Shown here: positions 51,600 to 61,496 of the stretch, in pieces | Numbering within the stretch: the first letter of the stretch is position 1 | Layout: each line of letters starts with the position of its first letter | NCBI GenBank assembly: GCA_031771865.1 | Contig: JASISA010000001.1 | Coordinates: 1,550,001 to 1,614,000 of the forward strand | Source: Nothophaeocryptopus gaeumannii | Lineage: Eukaryota; Ascomycota; Dothideomycetes; Mycosphaerellales; Mycosphaerellaceae | Reading direction: 5' to 3' | DNA: 64,000 nt | Translations under genes and position numbers: made by a program | The notes under the pieces: model-generated | Seen by the model: only the letters and a program-made list of their open reading frames with translations | What the model was told of the DNA's origin: nothing | Database searches by the model: none

Positions 51600-53267
51600 T
51601 TAAGATCTCCCAGCCACACCCTTCGCCACCTCCGACTCCATTTGATCGTCAATCTTGATGAGAACGGTCTTGATCTCAAGATGCTCGTCCAGACTGTATC
51701 CGAATCCCTCACGGCCCTGTCCACTTCCCTTGTATCCACCGAAAGGCATATCGTGTGCCATCGAAGGAGATGTGCAGTTGATACCGACAGTTCCGGACTC
51801 GAAGGCCTTGGCCACTCGAAGAGCACGGTTGAGGTCCTTGGTGTATATCGATGCGTACAGTCCGTATTCGGTAGCATTCGCCTTCTCCATTACTTCGGCT
51901 TCGGTCTTGAAGGTGTTGATGTTTACGAAGGGGCCGAAAACTTCCTCCTGCAAGAATTGTCAGCTCGCAGTCGTCGCAAACTGTATATCAATGAAGCGAC
52001 GTACCTTCTGCGTCTTCTCGTTCTCATCAACGCCAGAGTACATAGTCGGCTCAATAAAGTATCCCTTACCGTCAACCTGCGCCGTCTTACCTCCCATCTC
52101 AAGCTTGCCCTTGCCCTCAGTCGCAGCTTGAAGGAAAGTCTGAATACGCTCCCACTGCAACTTATCGGCCTGCGGACCCTGCTGTGTCTCAGGCAACAAC
52201 GGGTCACCCTTGCGAGCTGCCTTGAACATAGCAATAAACGCCTCTTTGAACTTGTCCGCAACACTCTCTTGCACGTAGATACGGCTGTTGGCGATACACG
52301 CTTGACCCATGAGCATCGTCATGGAGAGGGAAGTGTCACCGGCAGCTTTCGTGATATCCGCATCCTCGAAGATAAGTGCTGGGCTCTTGCCTCCAAGTTC
52401 GAGCACGACCTTTTTGAGATTGCTTGTTGCTGCGGCTTGTTGGATCTTCTTGCCAGTGAATGTGCTGCCGGTGAAATTGACCATGCGAATGTCCATGTGA
52501 GAGGCGAGAGTGGCGCCTGATGGAGTGCCATGGCCGGAGAGGACGTTGATGACTCCGGGTGGGAAACCGACTTCATGGACGAAGTGAGCGAGTCTTGCTG
52601 GTGCGAGAGGAGCTTTCTCACTTGTCTTGAGGACGATCTGCCTCTTTCGTTAGTCTCGTATGAGTAGGTCTATCTTCAAGTGACTTGCCGTGCAGCCTGC
52701 AGCCATGGCGGGGGCGATCTTCATTGCAAAGGAAAGAGTCGGGATGTTCCAGGGAATGATAGCTGCGACAGGTCCAATGGGTTGTCTGAAGGTCATGTTG
52801 ATGAAACCGGGGGTGTTCAAGCTGGTCTTGCCTTGAGCATCGTAGCCATTCTGTGCGTAGAATTCGAAGAGATGTGCGGCGAATGCGGCGTCGAAGAAGG
52901 TGGATACCTGAAATGGTCAATGTGAGAACTTTCGTCGATTTTGGGTATTGTCTTCTCTCACAGGCCTGCCCATATCCATTGCCGTCAGCTGAGAAAGCTC
53001 AGTGTGTGCGCCCTTGATCTTCTCGGCAAGTGCAAGCATCAAAGCTCCACGCTCAGCTGGACCTTTGGCCGACCATGCTGGGAAAGCAGCTTTTGCGGCC
53101 GCTACAGCTCGATTGGTGTCATCAACAGATGCCTCGCAAATGTCGACGATCTTCTCGTGTGAGTAGGGCGATTTGAGCTCGAAAGTGCCCTTGTCAGAGG
53201 ATTCAGAGAACTCGCCGTTGATGTAGTGACGGTACTCAATCTTCTCGGCTGGAATCGGGAAAGGCAT
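51600..53267 (-). CDS. NAD(P)-dependent aldehyde dehydrogenase
   Basis: Predicted 501 residues in four exons: 52962-53267, 52689-52907, 52005-52637 and 51600-51947, all phase 0. Introns 1 (54 nt) and 3 (57 nt) are GT-AG. Intron 2 (51 nt) is GC-AG with donor GCAAGT, a GACTAACG branch site and acceptor GGCAG; only this junction rebuilds the conserved AAGCT-IVLKTSE. Fold motifs are PWNIPTLSFAMKIAPAMAAG, NFTGSTFTGKKI, the general-base Glu in VVLELGGKSP (about 255), the nucleophile Cys in GQACIANSRIYV (about 289) and EEVFGPFVNI. Length equals the family norm and both catalytic residues are present. The substrate aldehyde cannot be read from the sequence; the class resembles ALDH1/2-type enzymes. 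Confidence 0.93.
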
Positions 53268-53868
53268 CTTTGGATCCTGTGTAAGGTGCGAGCACGGAAT
53301 GGTCAGAACAGGGAATGAGCAGGTGAGGTATCAATGGTCTGGCTGAGCCCTCGATATATAAGACATGCCACTCGTTCAGCCGCTCTGACCCACTAGACGC
53401 CGTATGGAGTGCGCTGAGAGATCTGAACCATGGCAAAATGGCCCTAACAGAGAAGGTTTTGAGTATTTGCGCCAAAGGCGACCTCTCGTTGGATAAATTC
53501 GTGCGTAAGACGGCTTTAAGACTTTTGTAAAAAGCCGATGGTAGCTCACAGCAGGACGATAATTAGCATGCAGGATTATTTACCTCATAAGATTGATCCT
53601 TCGACCTTGGTGGGCTTCGCGCTGTGAGATGCCACATGGCTGAGGTCCTCTCGATCTGCAGCTCGACGACTATTTGGGTAATTGCTCGGCCAGTCGGCTG
53701 CATATCTGTGACATGATGTTGAACGGTGTCGGGGTTATTATGCTTTAGGAAAGCATCTAGCTAGAACTAGGGGAGGGTCGTCCTCGCTGTTGAACAATCG
53801 TGTGTGAAAATCGTCTGCTGCCATAAGGCATGCTGAGAAATAAGCCCAGAATTGGAGCGCTGTGCTGT
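53268..53868. other. Upstream region of the aldehyde dehydrogenase gene
   Basis: 600 bp without a gene. It includes the TATA-like site at 53353-53361. Confidence 0.4.
53353..53361 (-). promoter_or_regulatory. TATA-like element upstream of the aldehyde dehydrogenase gene
   Basis: TTATATATC on the minus strand, about 90 bp before the start codon at 53267. Position and sequence fit a core promoter TATA box, but this is a weak motif with no other support. Confidence 0.3.
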
Positions 53869-54490
53869 CATGACACCCAGCGAAGCTCGCTCCGGACCTG
53901 CATGATCTGCACGCAGCGGCTGAGATCCACGACTATTTTGCTCGAGAACTCCACGCGCAAGAGCGCAAGCTTGTCCTGTTGCAGTTCGCTAGACACAGTG
54001 AGTATCGGAACAATATCAACGGGTGTCCAGCGATATTACTCCAGGATCTATGATCAATCGCGCCCGATTGAGCTGCACACTGGACTCCGTGGATGTCCGC
54101 GACAAGCGGCCGAGCCTGGAACGCGCTCATTCGAACCCATCACATAACATCTCGTAAAAAGGTCAGCAAGCTGCGGCAGGCGGCCTTGAGCCAGGATGTA
54201 TTTGCCCTGATACGAAGTGGAGGCTCTCCAGGGATCATGTACGTCCAAGGCGGTAAAGAAGGAGTTGAAGAATGGGCGGCATCCGTCCAGGTGAGTCAGC
54301 GGACGAACATGCCGCTCCTGGCACATGTATTGACCAGCCCATTTCCTAGCACCTCCGATACAAAGACTTTCAGCTCGCTGCTCGTCCGACTGAAGTGGAG
54401 TTGGATGCGGGCGTGCGGCCGAAGGGTGGTGAGACTGGGTTGTTTGAGTCGGAGACGGTGAAGGACTTTGCGGCCCAGATGCAAGAGTGA
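53869..54490 (+). pseudogene. Decayed RWD/DUF1115-like gene
   Basis: The C-terminal part is well preserved: SPGIMYVQGGKEGVEEWAAS, an intact intron at 54291-54349 (GTGAGT...CCTAG), then HLRYKDFQLAARPTE and a tail ending at 54490. Upstream pieces of what looks like the same protein lie in different frames: DLHDLHAAAEIHDYFARELH followed by LVLLQFARHSE (about 53904-54010), VQRYYSRIYDQSRPIELHTG (about 54025-54085) and RTHHITSRKKVSKLRQ (about 54130-54180). Joining them needs at least two frame changes that no plausible intron provides, so I read a pseudogene. The family (RWD-associated Prp3-C/DUF1115-like) is recognised only from the YVQG...LRYKD pattern and is tentative. Confidence 0.45.
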
Positions 54491-56088
54491 GAATGAGAAG
54501 GATGAAATGACCAGATCAAAAGGCAACGAGTCCTAGATCTGGATTCAGCCCAGATGCCGTGGCGCTGGGTGTACAATTTTCGCAGTACTACCTCCTACTC
54601 ACGGTCGACTACTATCTGTGACCCTAGTACTAGGATGCGATGCATGAGTTCCATATTTGTACGGTGGGCAGTGCACAGGCAAAAAGAATAATGAATAAAC
54701 CTCCATGCTACAGTCTTTGTTCTGGCTTCAAAAGATTTAGCTTTGGTTGATCCATCGACCTCCGGTTTGTCCGGTATTCTCAATGTCGATTTACTTCCCC
54801 GTTATATGTCTCATTGAATACCGGCAAAGGATAGGGAAGCTCTGGTATATATGTACAAGCACGGTCCACTCGCATACACATGACCAAAGCTCTTCACGAT
54901 ACGCAATACTACGAGAGCGCAAGTTATTACTGAATGCTACTTCAGGCTTGAGACATGATCGATCAACTCCACACGAGTACAGTAAAAGTTGATTACTATG
55001 CATATCAACAAATGTCTCAAGCCGCATGGGTGCCTGTCTGAAAGCCGAGGATTGCTGCTCTTAGCGTTCAAATGGATTGCAATTGTATAATTATCTCCAT
55101 ACACCACCTAAGATGCACCAATGAGGAGTCTCGAACATCGATGGACATTTCTAAGCCGACATCCGAAGTCGAAAAGCACTTTTTTACACGGCCGTTGATG
55201 GCATTCTCCGTAAATCTCAACTGAGGTCGTGAGGCAATTGACAAAGTCCCGGGCTGGCAAAACGGAGTAGCTCGGGCGATTATTGACCAAGCAGGCGGCT
55301 GCAGATTGAATGGAGCTGGTCGCTAATGAATTATCCAGCATTCCAAGCAATCTGTAGAGCGAACTCGGATACTTCGTTCGTTACTTCAGTGTCTGCATAT
55401 GCCAGGAACTTGAAAAGCGAGCGAGGGCAAGTGTTGCTTGGGCGATCATGACGTTGCGGCGAGCCATGTTCCTTCAAGCATCAGTGGTCTTTGACGCTGA
55501 TGCGCGACGAGTAGCCGTGTTGTTGAAAGCAATGCGAGGTCCACAGATAGCCGTAGTTGTGACCGTGAAAGTGTGTGGATTGAGAAGCAAATGTCGGCCT
55601 CAGCTGTCAATGCCAAAAGGTATTGTAAATGAATGTTAACCATGCATGTGACAGACACACTCTGCACATTGTCAGAGCGTTGCAACAAGATGCAAAGACC
55701 TGGAGATTGTAGTATATTAGCAAAAGAACCAGGGTGCAAAAGGCCAAAAAGCTTGAAGCAAGGTTGGAAGCTGTGGGACCGAATTTCATCTCCCACACCC
55801 ACCCCAGCTTCATCCCTTCACAACTTCTCTTCCTCTGCATCGTTTTGGACCGTTTCAAGACGACAAAATAGTGAAAAGAACGGGGCCTTGTAGCGGGTCC
55901 CCTGTTTCCTCACAGAGGGATTCGCGGAAAGGCGTAGGGGATCCTGCCTTATAGAGGATCCATAGAAAGGGCCTAGTACACCTCGTCTGTCACGTAGCCT
56001 TCAAGACTACACCTACTAGAGGCAACAGTGATCAAGTTTCTCAAAATATCACGGCCATCCATGTGTTGTTTATAATGTTGAACCGTGA
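54491..56088. other. 1.6-kb gene-poor region left of the Tc1 relic
   Basis: No coding frame with protein character. The only structure noticed is a 12-bp inverted repeat (54945-54956 with 55012-55023). Composition becomes more AT-rich towards the transposon. Confidence 0.4.
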
Positions 56089-57487
56089 CCGAGGGCCGGT
56101 ATAATCCTTCTTTGCCGGCATCACGCTAACTCTAGCGCCTTGGCACCCGAATTTCATACTGCAGCACTATATTAAACTTGGGATTGCTGTCTACACAACG
56201 ATAGCAGGGCTGAAATGAGCATACTATAGAAAATGAAGCCGTAGAAATTAATGGTATAGCGATTTTAAGGTATTATTGTCACCTAATATAACGTATATAG
56301 GCCCTTACGAAGTAAACACTCCTTTATCCTCTTAGGCATACTCATCACCTACTTGTTTACCCAATCCTGTTTATTCTACTAGATATATAACTATTCATAT
56401 ATAATAGTAGCTTTTAGCTCCTCCTTAGTTATATAGTAGTGTAGTTTAACACGTTGTTTTAGCATCCTCTAAAGGTTTTCAATAATTGAAAGGTTAGGGC
56501 TTTATAAGAAGAAGGAACTATTTTATTTAAGAGCCGGGCTTCTTCTTAGATAGTCTCCTTAGCTAGTCTTAGAGTCGGTATTCCTTTATCTACTTCTTCT
56601 TCTTCGTATTGTTAATATAAGGGATTACCTTTAAGTTCTAAGTACTCGTCGTAGAATATAAGGTCGCTAATATAGTTCCAAGTAACTATAGCCTAATAGT
56701 GGAAGACTAAACACTTATTACGCTTCGGCTTATTAAACTAAATATAATCCGAGTGTTTACGCTCCTTATCGTTCCTAATTACCTATTTAGTATTACGAGA
56801 CTCTAACATAAAGTGAACCTCGTCTATAAAGTGGACTACCTTCTAGAATTCATAGCTAAAGAGGCTGAATAGGTTACTAAAGAAGTAACGCTTCTCAACG
56901 CTAGCAGCTTAGAGGTATAACTTTTAACACGCTTTGCACTTGTAATATCCTACCTTATTTAATCTAATCTTAACTATCTACGCTATCTTAAGCTAGGGCG
57001 TGAACAGGGCCCTTAGCTCTTTCTATTAGCACTTCCTAGTATCGTAGTTGCGGCTAAAGAATGCGATTATTCGGCGGAGGAGCTTCTTAGTAATAGAGGA
57101 GGCGTATCCCCTTACTTTGTGCTGTCTACGAGCCGGGCTACCTTCTTTTAACTATGTCCTAATACTGCGTTCACTACGGCCTGTTATGCGTTCGATTTCT
57201 TTGTATAGCAGTGCTGCATCGTTGCGCAATGTGATATAGCGCACTCGAGTTCGCGTACTAGCGTCGCGTCCTACAGGGCTGCAAACAGGCTGGGGTGTGC
57301 GCGGGCGCGCAGCCCGGCATTCTCGAATTACGCGTCCCATGTTGGAGAGCGGGTAATGAGGATCAAAATGATATATAGATCGTGTTCTAACGATGGGTAT
57401 GTGCAATGTAATGTGGTGTAGAAGATAGAAGGTGTAGGAGGTAGTAGATTAGGTAAACCGGCAAAACAGGATTATACCGGGCCTCGG
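56089..57487 (-). mobile_element. Tc1/mariner-family transposon relic with TIRs
   Basis: About 1.4 kb, the usual size for the class. The ends form inverted repeats of about 30 bp: 56089-56118 (CCGAGGGCCGGTATAATCCT...) and 57458-57487, matching at 27 of 30 positions. The interior encodes a degenerate transposase on the minus strand (separate entry). The target-site duplication is not clear, so the exact outer limits may differ by a few bases. Most of the element is extremely AT-rich, while its 57070-57400 part is not. Confidence 0.75.
56283..57340 (-). pseudogene. Degenerate Tc1/mariner transposase
   Basis: Minus-strand coding remnant. The 5' end is intact (ATG at 57340): a helix-turn-helix region reads TLRNDAALLYKEIERITGRS then SERSIRT before the first stop near 57152. 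Further downstream, recognisable segments include VHFIDEVHFML (first catalytic Asp region), KCLVFHY-stop-AIV with SDLIFYDEY, and the C-terminal NLSIIENL-stop-RMLKQRV with KEELKATIIYE. The stops (TAG, TAA) fall where the family has Trp or Gln, and some frame changes are also present. It is not functional. Confidence 0.75.
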
Positions 57488-58464
57488 ACCATGTTGGCTG
57501 ACTTTGTACTAGCGTGAACGCTGAAGTGTGGGGAAATTTGAAGCACGTCCACCAAAATTCGATGGAGCTCACAGCGGTGAGGCTTCGGAGGGTTTTGAAG
57601 CATGGTCAGCCAACGCTCCAAAATGTCAGCAAAAAGAAGAACTCAGGGCCGAACCGCTACTTAATTGTTAACAATCGCACATGTATGGCGGAGCATAGTT
57701 GAACATACTGGATCGAACACGGGACCTCTTGCAAGTTTGGGTAGCCCAAAGCAAGCTTTGCGATTCGTTAATTAATGGTCATGAAGTGGAACAATCTAGC
57801 TCCAGGAAGAGCAGATCGAAGGGAAGAGCTTACAATCATACCCTGCAACAACTATTAGCTCAAATTGGTTGGACGCTCAGGGAACGGATTGACGAACACT
57901 AGACCATTCGGCCAGAACGAATCGCTCTGATTGGATAGTAATTCCATCAGTCAAGCTGAATACAAATGCAACGCCTTTGGGCACTTAGGTTCCCGTAGGT
58001 GTAACATTGGTTTATAAACGCTCCTGGTCATACTCCGAGGATTTTGAGTGATCGGACAATGAACTAGAAGCACCCAGAAAGTCCAGATCATCTGATCGAT
58101 TGATGCGTCGAAGCTTGTTGATCATTGCACGGGAGGCCAAGACTGGGTCAAAGCTGGACCCGGAGACCGGCCTTGGGTGCAAGCGTCGCATGCAGGGAGC
58201 CATAAAATCAAGACAACAACAAATGCAGTACATATATAGGCATTGAAAGAAAGACTCCAGGAGTAGAAGAGTAGGAAGCCAGGCGATAAGCGCTCGCTCT
58301 GATGTGCTGCATTAGGTACGCCGTGGCGAAAACCCCTACAATCGGGACCCTATGACGACATGCATGAAGGTCAAGTACAATGCCACATTCTCCCTCTCTT
58401 ATGCAGCTACAACAGCTGCTTGGTTAAGAAAAAAATCAAGAGGCGAGGGAAACTGATTAGGAAA
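57488..58464. other. Gene-poor region right of the Tc1 relic
   Basis: Nearly 1 kb without a supported gene. It contains a short inverted repeat GTTGGCTGAC/GTCAGCCAAC (57494-57503 and 57605-57614) and a weak tRNA-like stretch on the minus strand near 57707-57765. The right end is the promoter of the ankyrin gene. Confidence 0.4.
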
Positions 58465-58944
58465 ATGGGCCTCCCACAAACATTCAACGAATCGACCCAG
58501 TCGACAATGGACGCAGCACCACACCCATTCAAACCCACCAGCGCAACCCAACTCCCATCCGAAGCCCTCTCCCTCGCCTCCAAGCTCTTCGACTTCGCCC
58601 GCGAAGGCAAGACTTCTGAGCTCGAACAATACCTCTCCGCAGGCATACCGATCAATCTCACGAACCACAAAGGCGATACACTCCTCATGCTCGCAGCATA
58701 CTACGGCAATCTCCCAACTGTTCAGATGCTTGTAGAGAAGGGAGCAGACGTAGATGCCATGAACGATCGAGGCCAGAGTATCGTCGCAGGAGCAGTGTTC
58801 AAGGGATATGGAGATATTGTCAAGTTCCTGGCGGAGAAGGGAGCGGATCTTGCGGCGGGACAACCGAATGCGATTGAGAGTGCGCAGATGTTCCAGAGGC
58901 AGGATATGTTGCAGTTCTTTGGGGTTGAGAATGTCGAGGAATGA
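58465..58944 (+). CDS. Ankyrin-repeat protein
   Basis: 159 residues from the ATG at 58465 (MGLPQTFNES); a second in-frame ATG at 58507 is also possible. After a Pro/Thr-rich start, LASKLFDFAREGKTSELEQYL and three ankyrin-type units follow: AGIPINLTNHKGDTLLMLAA, EKGADVDAMNDRGQSIVAGA and EKGADLAAGQPNAIESAQMF. Helix-turn-helix spacing of 33 residues is kept. Such small ankyrin proteins are general protein-binding modules; partner and pathway are unknown. No signal peptide. Confidence 0.85.
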   Translation: MGLPQTFNESTQSTMDAAPHPFKPTSATQLPSEALSLASKLFDFAREGKTSELEQYLSAGIPINLTNHKGDTLLMLAAYYGNLPTVQMLVEKGADVDAMNDRGQSIVAGAVFKGYGDIVKFLAEKGADLAAGQPNAIESAQMFQRQDMLQFFGVENVEE

Positions 58945-60055
58945 AGAAAATAAGAGGCGTCTTCTTGAGTAAGAATATGTCGACGAGAGGAGATGAAGTC
59001 TACTGGTTGCCATGGAACTACAGCTTCTTGTCTGAGGACGCAAGGGATAGGGTGCTTTCTTGGCTAATACGATGTTGCCGGAACAAGAAGTATTGAGAGC
59101 GAAGGACATACAGTTGGGTGCAGTCGAAGGTCGTGCGATAACATCGATGTCGGTATGGACCCCTTGTCGATGAATTGCAGAGTCCATATCAGCATCGGAG
59201 TCGACCATTTCACGGCCATGTCGACCATTGCCTGCCGGAAACTTTGAAGCAATCGCGACCTGAAGAAAGTCAGCTTGACAGACCATGGACAAACCCGAGT
59301 TTATAAAGATGATCTGCTCTGTGTCGAACAAAGAAGACCAGCAACGCGTCAAACGTCCTGTTAGTTGTCCAGAACTTGTCGCGAAACATGAGTATGCAGA
59401 TACCGCAGCTCAAGCTTATACATGAGATATACGATCCATCGTTGCGATCACAGAGAAGTCAGCTCATTGTGTTGTAAGCAGCAGTCCTTGGAGGTCAAGT
59501 TGTCCTACGTGAACGTGGTCACTCACTCACCGTTAGGGTTACACGGTCAGCGGAAGTCGCATCTTTGCGATCAAACAACCATGCCCTCCAAAAGCCTCGG
59601 ACCTGTTCGTGATCTGTTTCTCGGACCAGAATCGTAATGTTTGTAGTTTCTCAGATCGTTCCAGGTCTTATGAGAGATACTGTACAACTCCATTCGAATT
59701 ACGATTCTCTTCGATTCCTAGATCTTTTCGATCAACGACCTTGACTTGTGCAAATGCCGTCACACCTTCGGGTTGAACGACACGAGGAATCGCAATGAGG
59801 GAAGAGAGAATGTATGTGTTGTCCAGATCACAACGCTTTTGTATTCATCGACTACACCAAATCAGTACTCGCTCGCTTAAACAACCAAAGCAATTTGAGG
59901 ACAACCGCCAATGATGGGCGACAAAGCTGATTCCCGGCCTCTTGCGGTGCATCTCTCCAGTGCAACGCAGTTCCGTGCGTGTACCGTCGTGCCTGGAATT
60001 CTCAGAATTCCGCAAAAAATGGGAAGGCAATGAGCTATTGTCGCCTGCCTTTATC
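58945..60055. other. 1.1-kb convergent intergenic region
   Basis: Between the ankyrin gene and the membrane protein on the minus strand. A 317-codon minus-strand frame (58399-59352) reaches in from the ankyrin gene but is antisense and not protein-like. Nothing else is seen. Confidence 0.45.
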
Positions 60056-61270
60056 CTAGCACTCCCCAACACCAACCCCAAAGTCCTCACCACTCCTCCC
60101 TTCCCGCTCACTATTCCTCACCGGTAACAACAACCCTTCCTCTGAATCGTCCTTCACCTGATCATGCAACATCCTCGCCACCTTATCCGCCGCATACTCG
60201 ATCCCGTCGCCAATTCCCTCCAGCAACCGGTTCCGGGAGGACGAGCGACTTGAAGTTGCCGAGCCGTTAGGTGAGCGATGTGGACTGCCGGGCCAGGGAG
60301 ATTTGGGGTAGGAGCCTTGACGATGGTGATGGAGAGTGGGCTTGAGGAGGCCGGCTTCGATGTCGGTGGAAGAGCGGCGGTGGGGGACGGGAAGGAGTGG
60401 GCCGTGATCGTCCTCGTCCAGGGGTGGAGATCGGCTGTAGTGTAGAGTTGGCGGTGAGATGCCGTCGTATGAGATGGTTCGCGAATGGGAGTGCCAATCA
60501 ATTCTTGTAGCGATGGTCGACTCTGCAGATGTTGTCCCGAAGGACTTGCTCCTCTTCAACTCTGGTCGATACTCTGCAACCGGCACAGGAACAGCGATTC
60601 CAAGTCCAGCGTACGCCACGCTCGTGTCAACACTGAGTTGAGGTCTCCTCTTTCTCAATACCGGCTCGTCTTTGTCGATGGCCGGAGACTCAGCAGATGT
60701 TGACATCGCTTCCGTGTTATCAGGCTTGCTGGGGCGCAAGAAATCATCGCGTCTGCTGCGCCGAGGATAGTCGTCCAGTTCGTACTCAACCTCCCTCAAC
60801 TCACGATACCCAAAGCTGCGCCCAGTAGTCTTCATAAATTTCGGTGTGAAGTTGACGCATGCAAGCAGGATCGCCAACGTCCATCCGAAGGCCAGTGCGC
60901 CAGCGAGGAAGTAAACTGCCCATCGAGGAGGATCCGGAAAGACGTCTGTTGATGGGATCGCTGTTGAAGTTGCTGTTTGCTCGATAGCGAAGGAGGATGC
61001 CGTCGAGGCCATCACACTGGTTGGCGCCATGGTGGCGGTAGTCTGAAAGAGGAAGCCAGAACGGTGCGGCTCGCGGATTGTAGTGGCGATTTTCTTGACA
61101 GCAGATGAAGTCGAAGTAGGCTTGACCGTTGTTTCTGCAGGCTCCTCAGCAGGAAGTCTGACGTCTCTAGCGTGTCGCCGTTTGTAGTGAAACATATGTT
61201 TCGCCTTCTTGTGGACTCGAGGCGGTTGGTCCAGTATAGGAGCAGGTGCTGGCTCGTTTAGAGGTGCCAT
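60056..61270 (-). CDS. Single-pass membrane protein of unknown function
   Basis: 404 residues, single exon. A basic N-terminus (HKKAKHMFHYKRRHARDVRL) and a Ser/Thr-rich segment (about 60-110, possible O-glycosylation) precede one clear transmembrane helix, WAVYFLAGALAFGWTLAILL (about 117-136). The C-terminal 260 residues are hydrophilic, Ser/Arg/Pro-rich and disordered, with a final amphipathic helix (IEYAADKVARMLHDQV). The layout fits a fungal plasma-membrane or sensor-like protein, but I recognise no family and propose no function. Confidence 0.75.
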   Translation of the reverse strand: MAPLNEPAPAPILDQPPRVHKKAKHMFHYKRRHARDVRLPAEEPAETTVKPTSTSSAVKKIATTIREPHRSGFLFQTTATMAPTSVMASTASSFAIEQTATSTAIPSTDVFPDPPRWAVYFLAGALAFGWTLAILLACVNFTPKFMKTTGRSFGYRELREVEYELDDYPRRSRRDDFLRPSKPDNTEAMSTSAESPAIDKDEPVLRKRRPQLSVDTSVAYAGLGIAVPVPVAEYRPELKRSKSFGTTSAESTIATRIDWHSHSRTISYDGISPPTLHYSRSPPLDEDDHGPLLPVPHRRSSTDIEAGLLKPTLHHHRQGSYPKSPWPGSPHRSPNGSATSSRSSSRNRLLEGIGDGIEYAADKVARMLHDQVKDDSEEGLLLPVRNSEREGRSGEDFGVGVGEC

Positions 61271-61496
61271 ATTCGCTGTATGATCGAGGTCACAACCACT
61301 AGAAGATGAAATGATGACGATGGCAAGGCGTCTCCCATTTATATGATCATTAAAGGCACTGAGAAACGTGCTTCACAGTGGTGAGGGGCAGTGGGACGGG
61401 AAGGCGCATTGGTGAATGCAAACGCTGCTCAACCTCGAGCGACGACACTTCATCGACTGTGGCTATACTTACTAGATCTATGCAATGAAGCATATC

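Noticed and set aside
51546..52520. 324-codon plus-strand frame
   Set aside because: It lies entirely antisense to the last two exons of the aldehyde dehydrogenase gene. Its Leu/Ser/Arg/Val composition is that of reverse-translated coding sequence.
54945..55023. 12-bp inverted repeat GGCTTGAGACAT with a 55-bp spacer
   Set aside because: The arms are short and there is no flanking duplication, so it is not distinguishable from chance in a 64-kb window.
57494..57614. 10-bp inverted repeat GTTGGCTGAC next to the Tc1 relic
   Set aside because: Considered as the TIR of a second MITE, but the match does not extend beyond 10 bp and no target duplication is seen.
57707..57765. tRNA-like stretch on the minus strand (GTGTTCGATCC B-box-like)
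   Set aside because: No plausible A box or acceptor-stem pairing; it lies beside a transposon relic and is probably chance or a decayed repeat.
58399..59352. 317-codon minus-strand frame
   Set aside because: Antisense to the ankyrin-repeat gene over its right half, with no recognisable domain in the rest.
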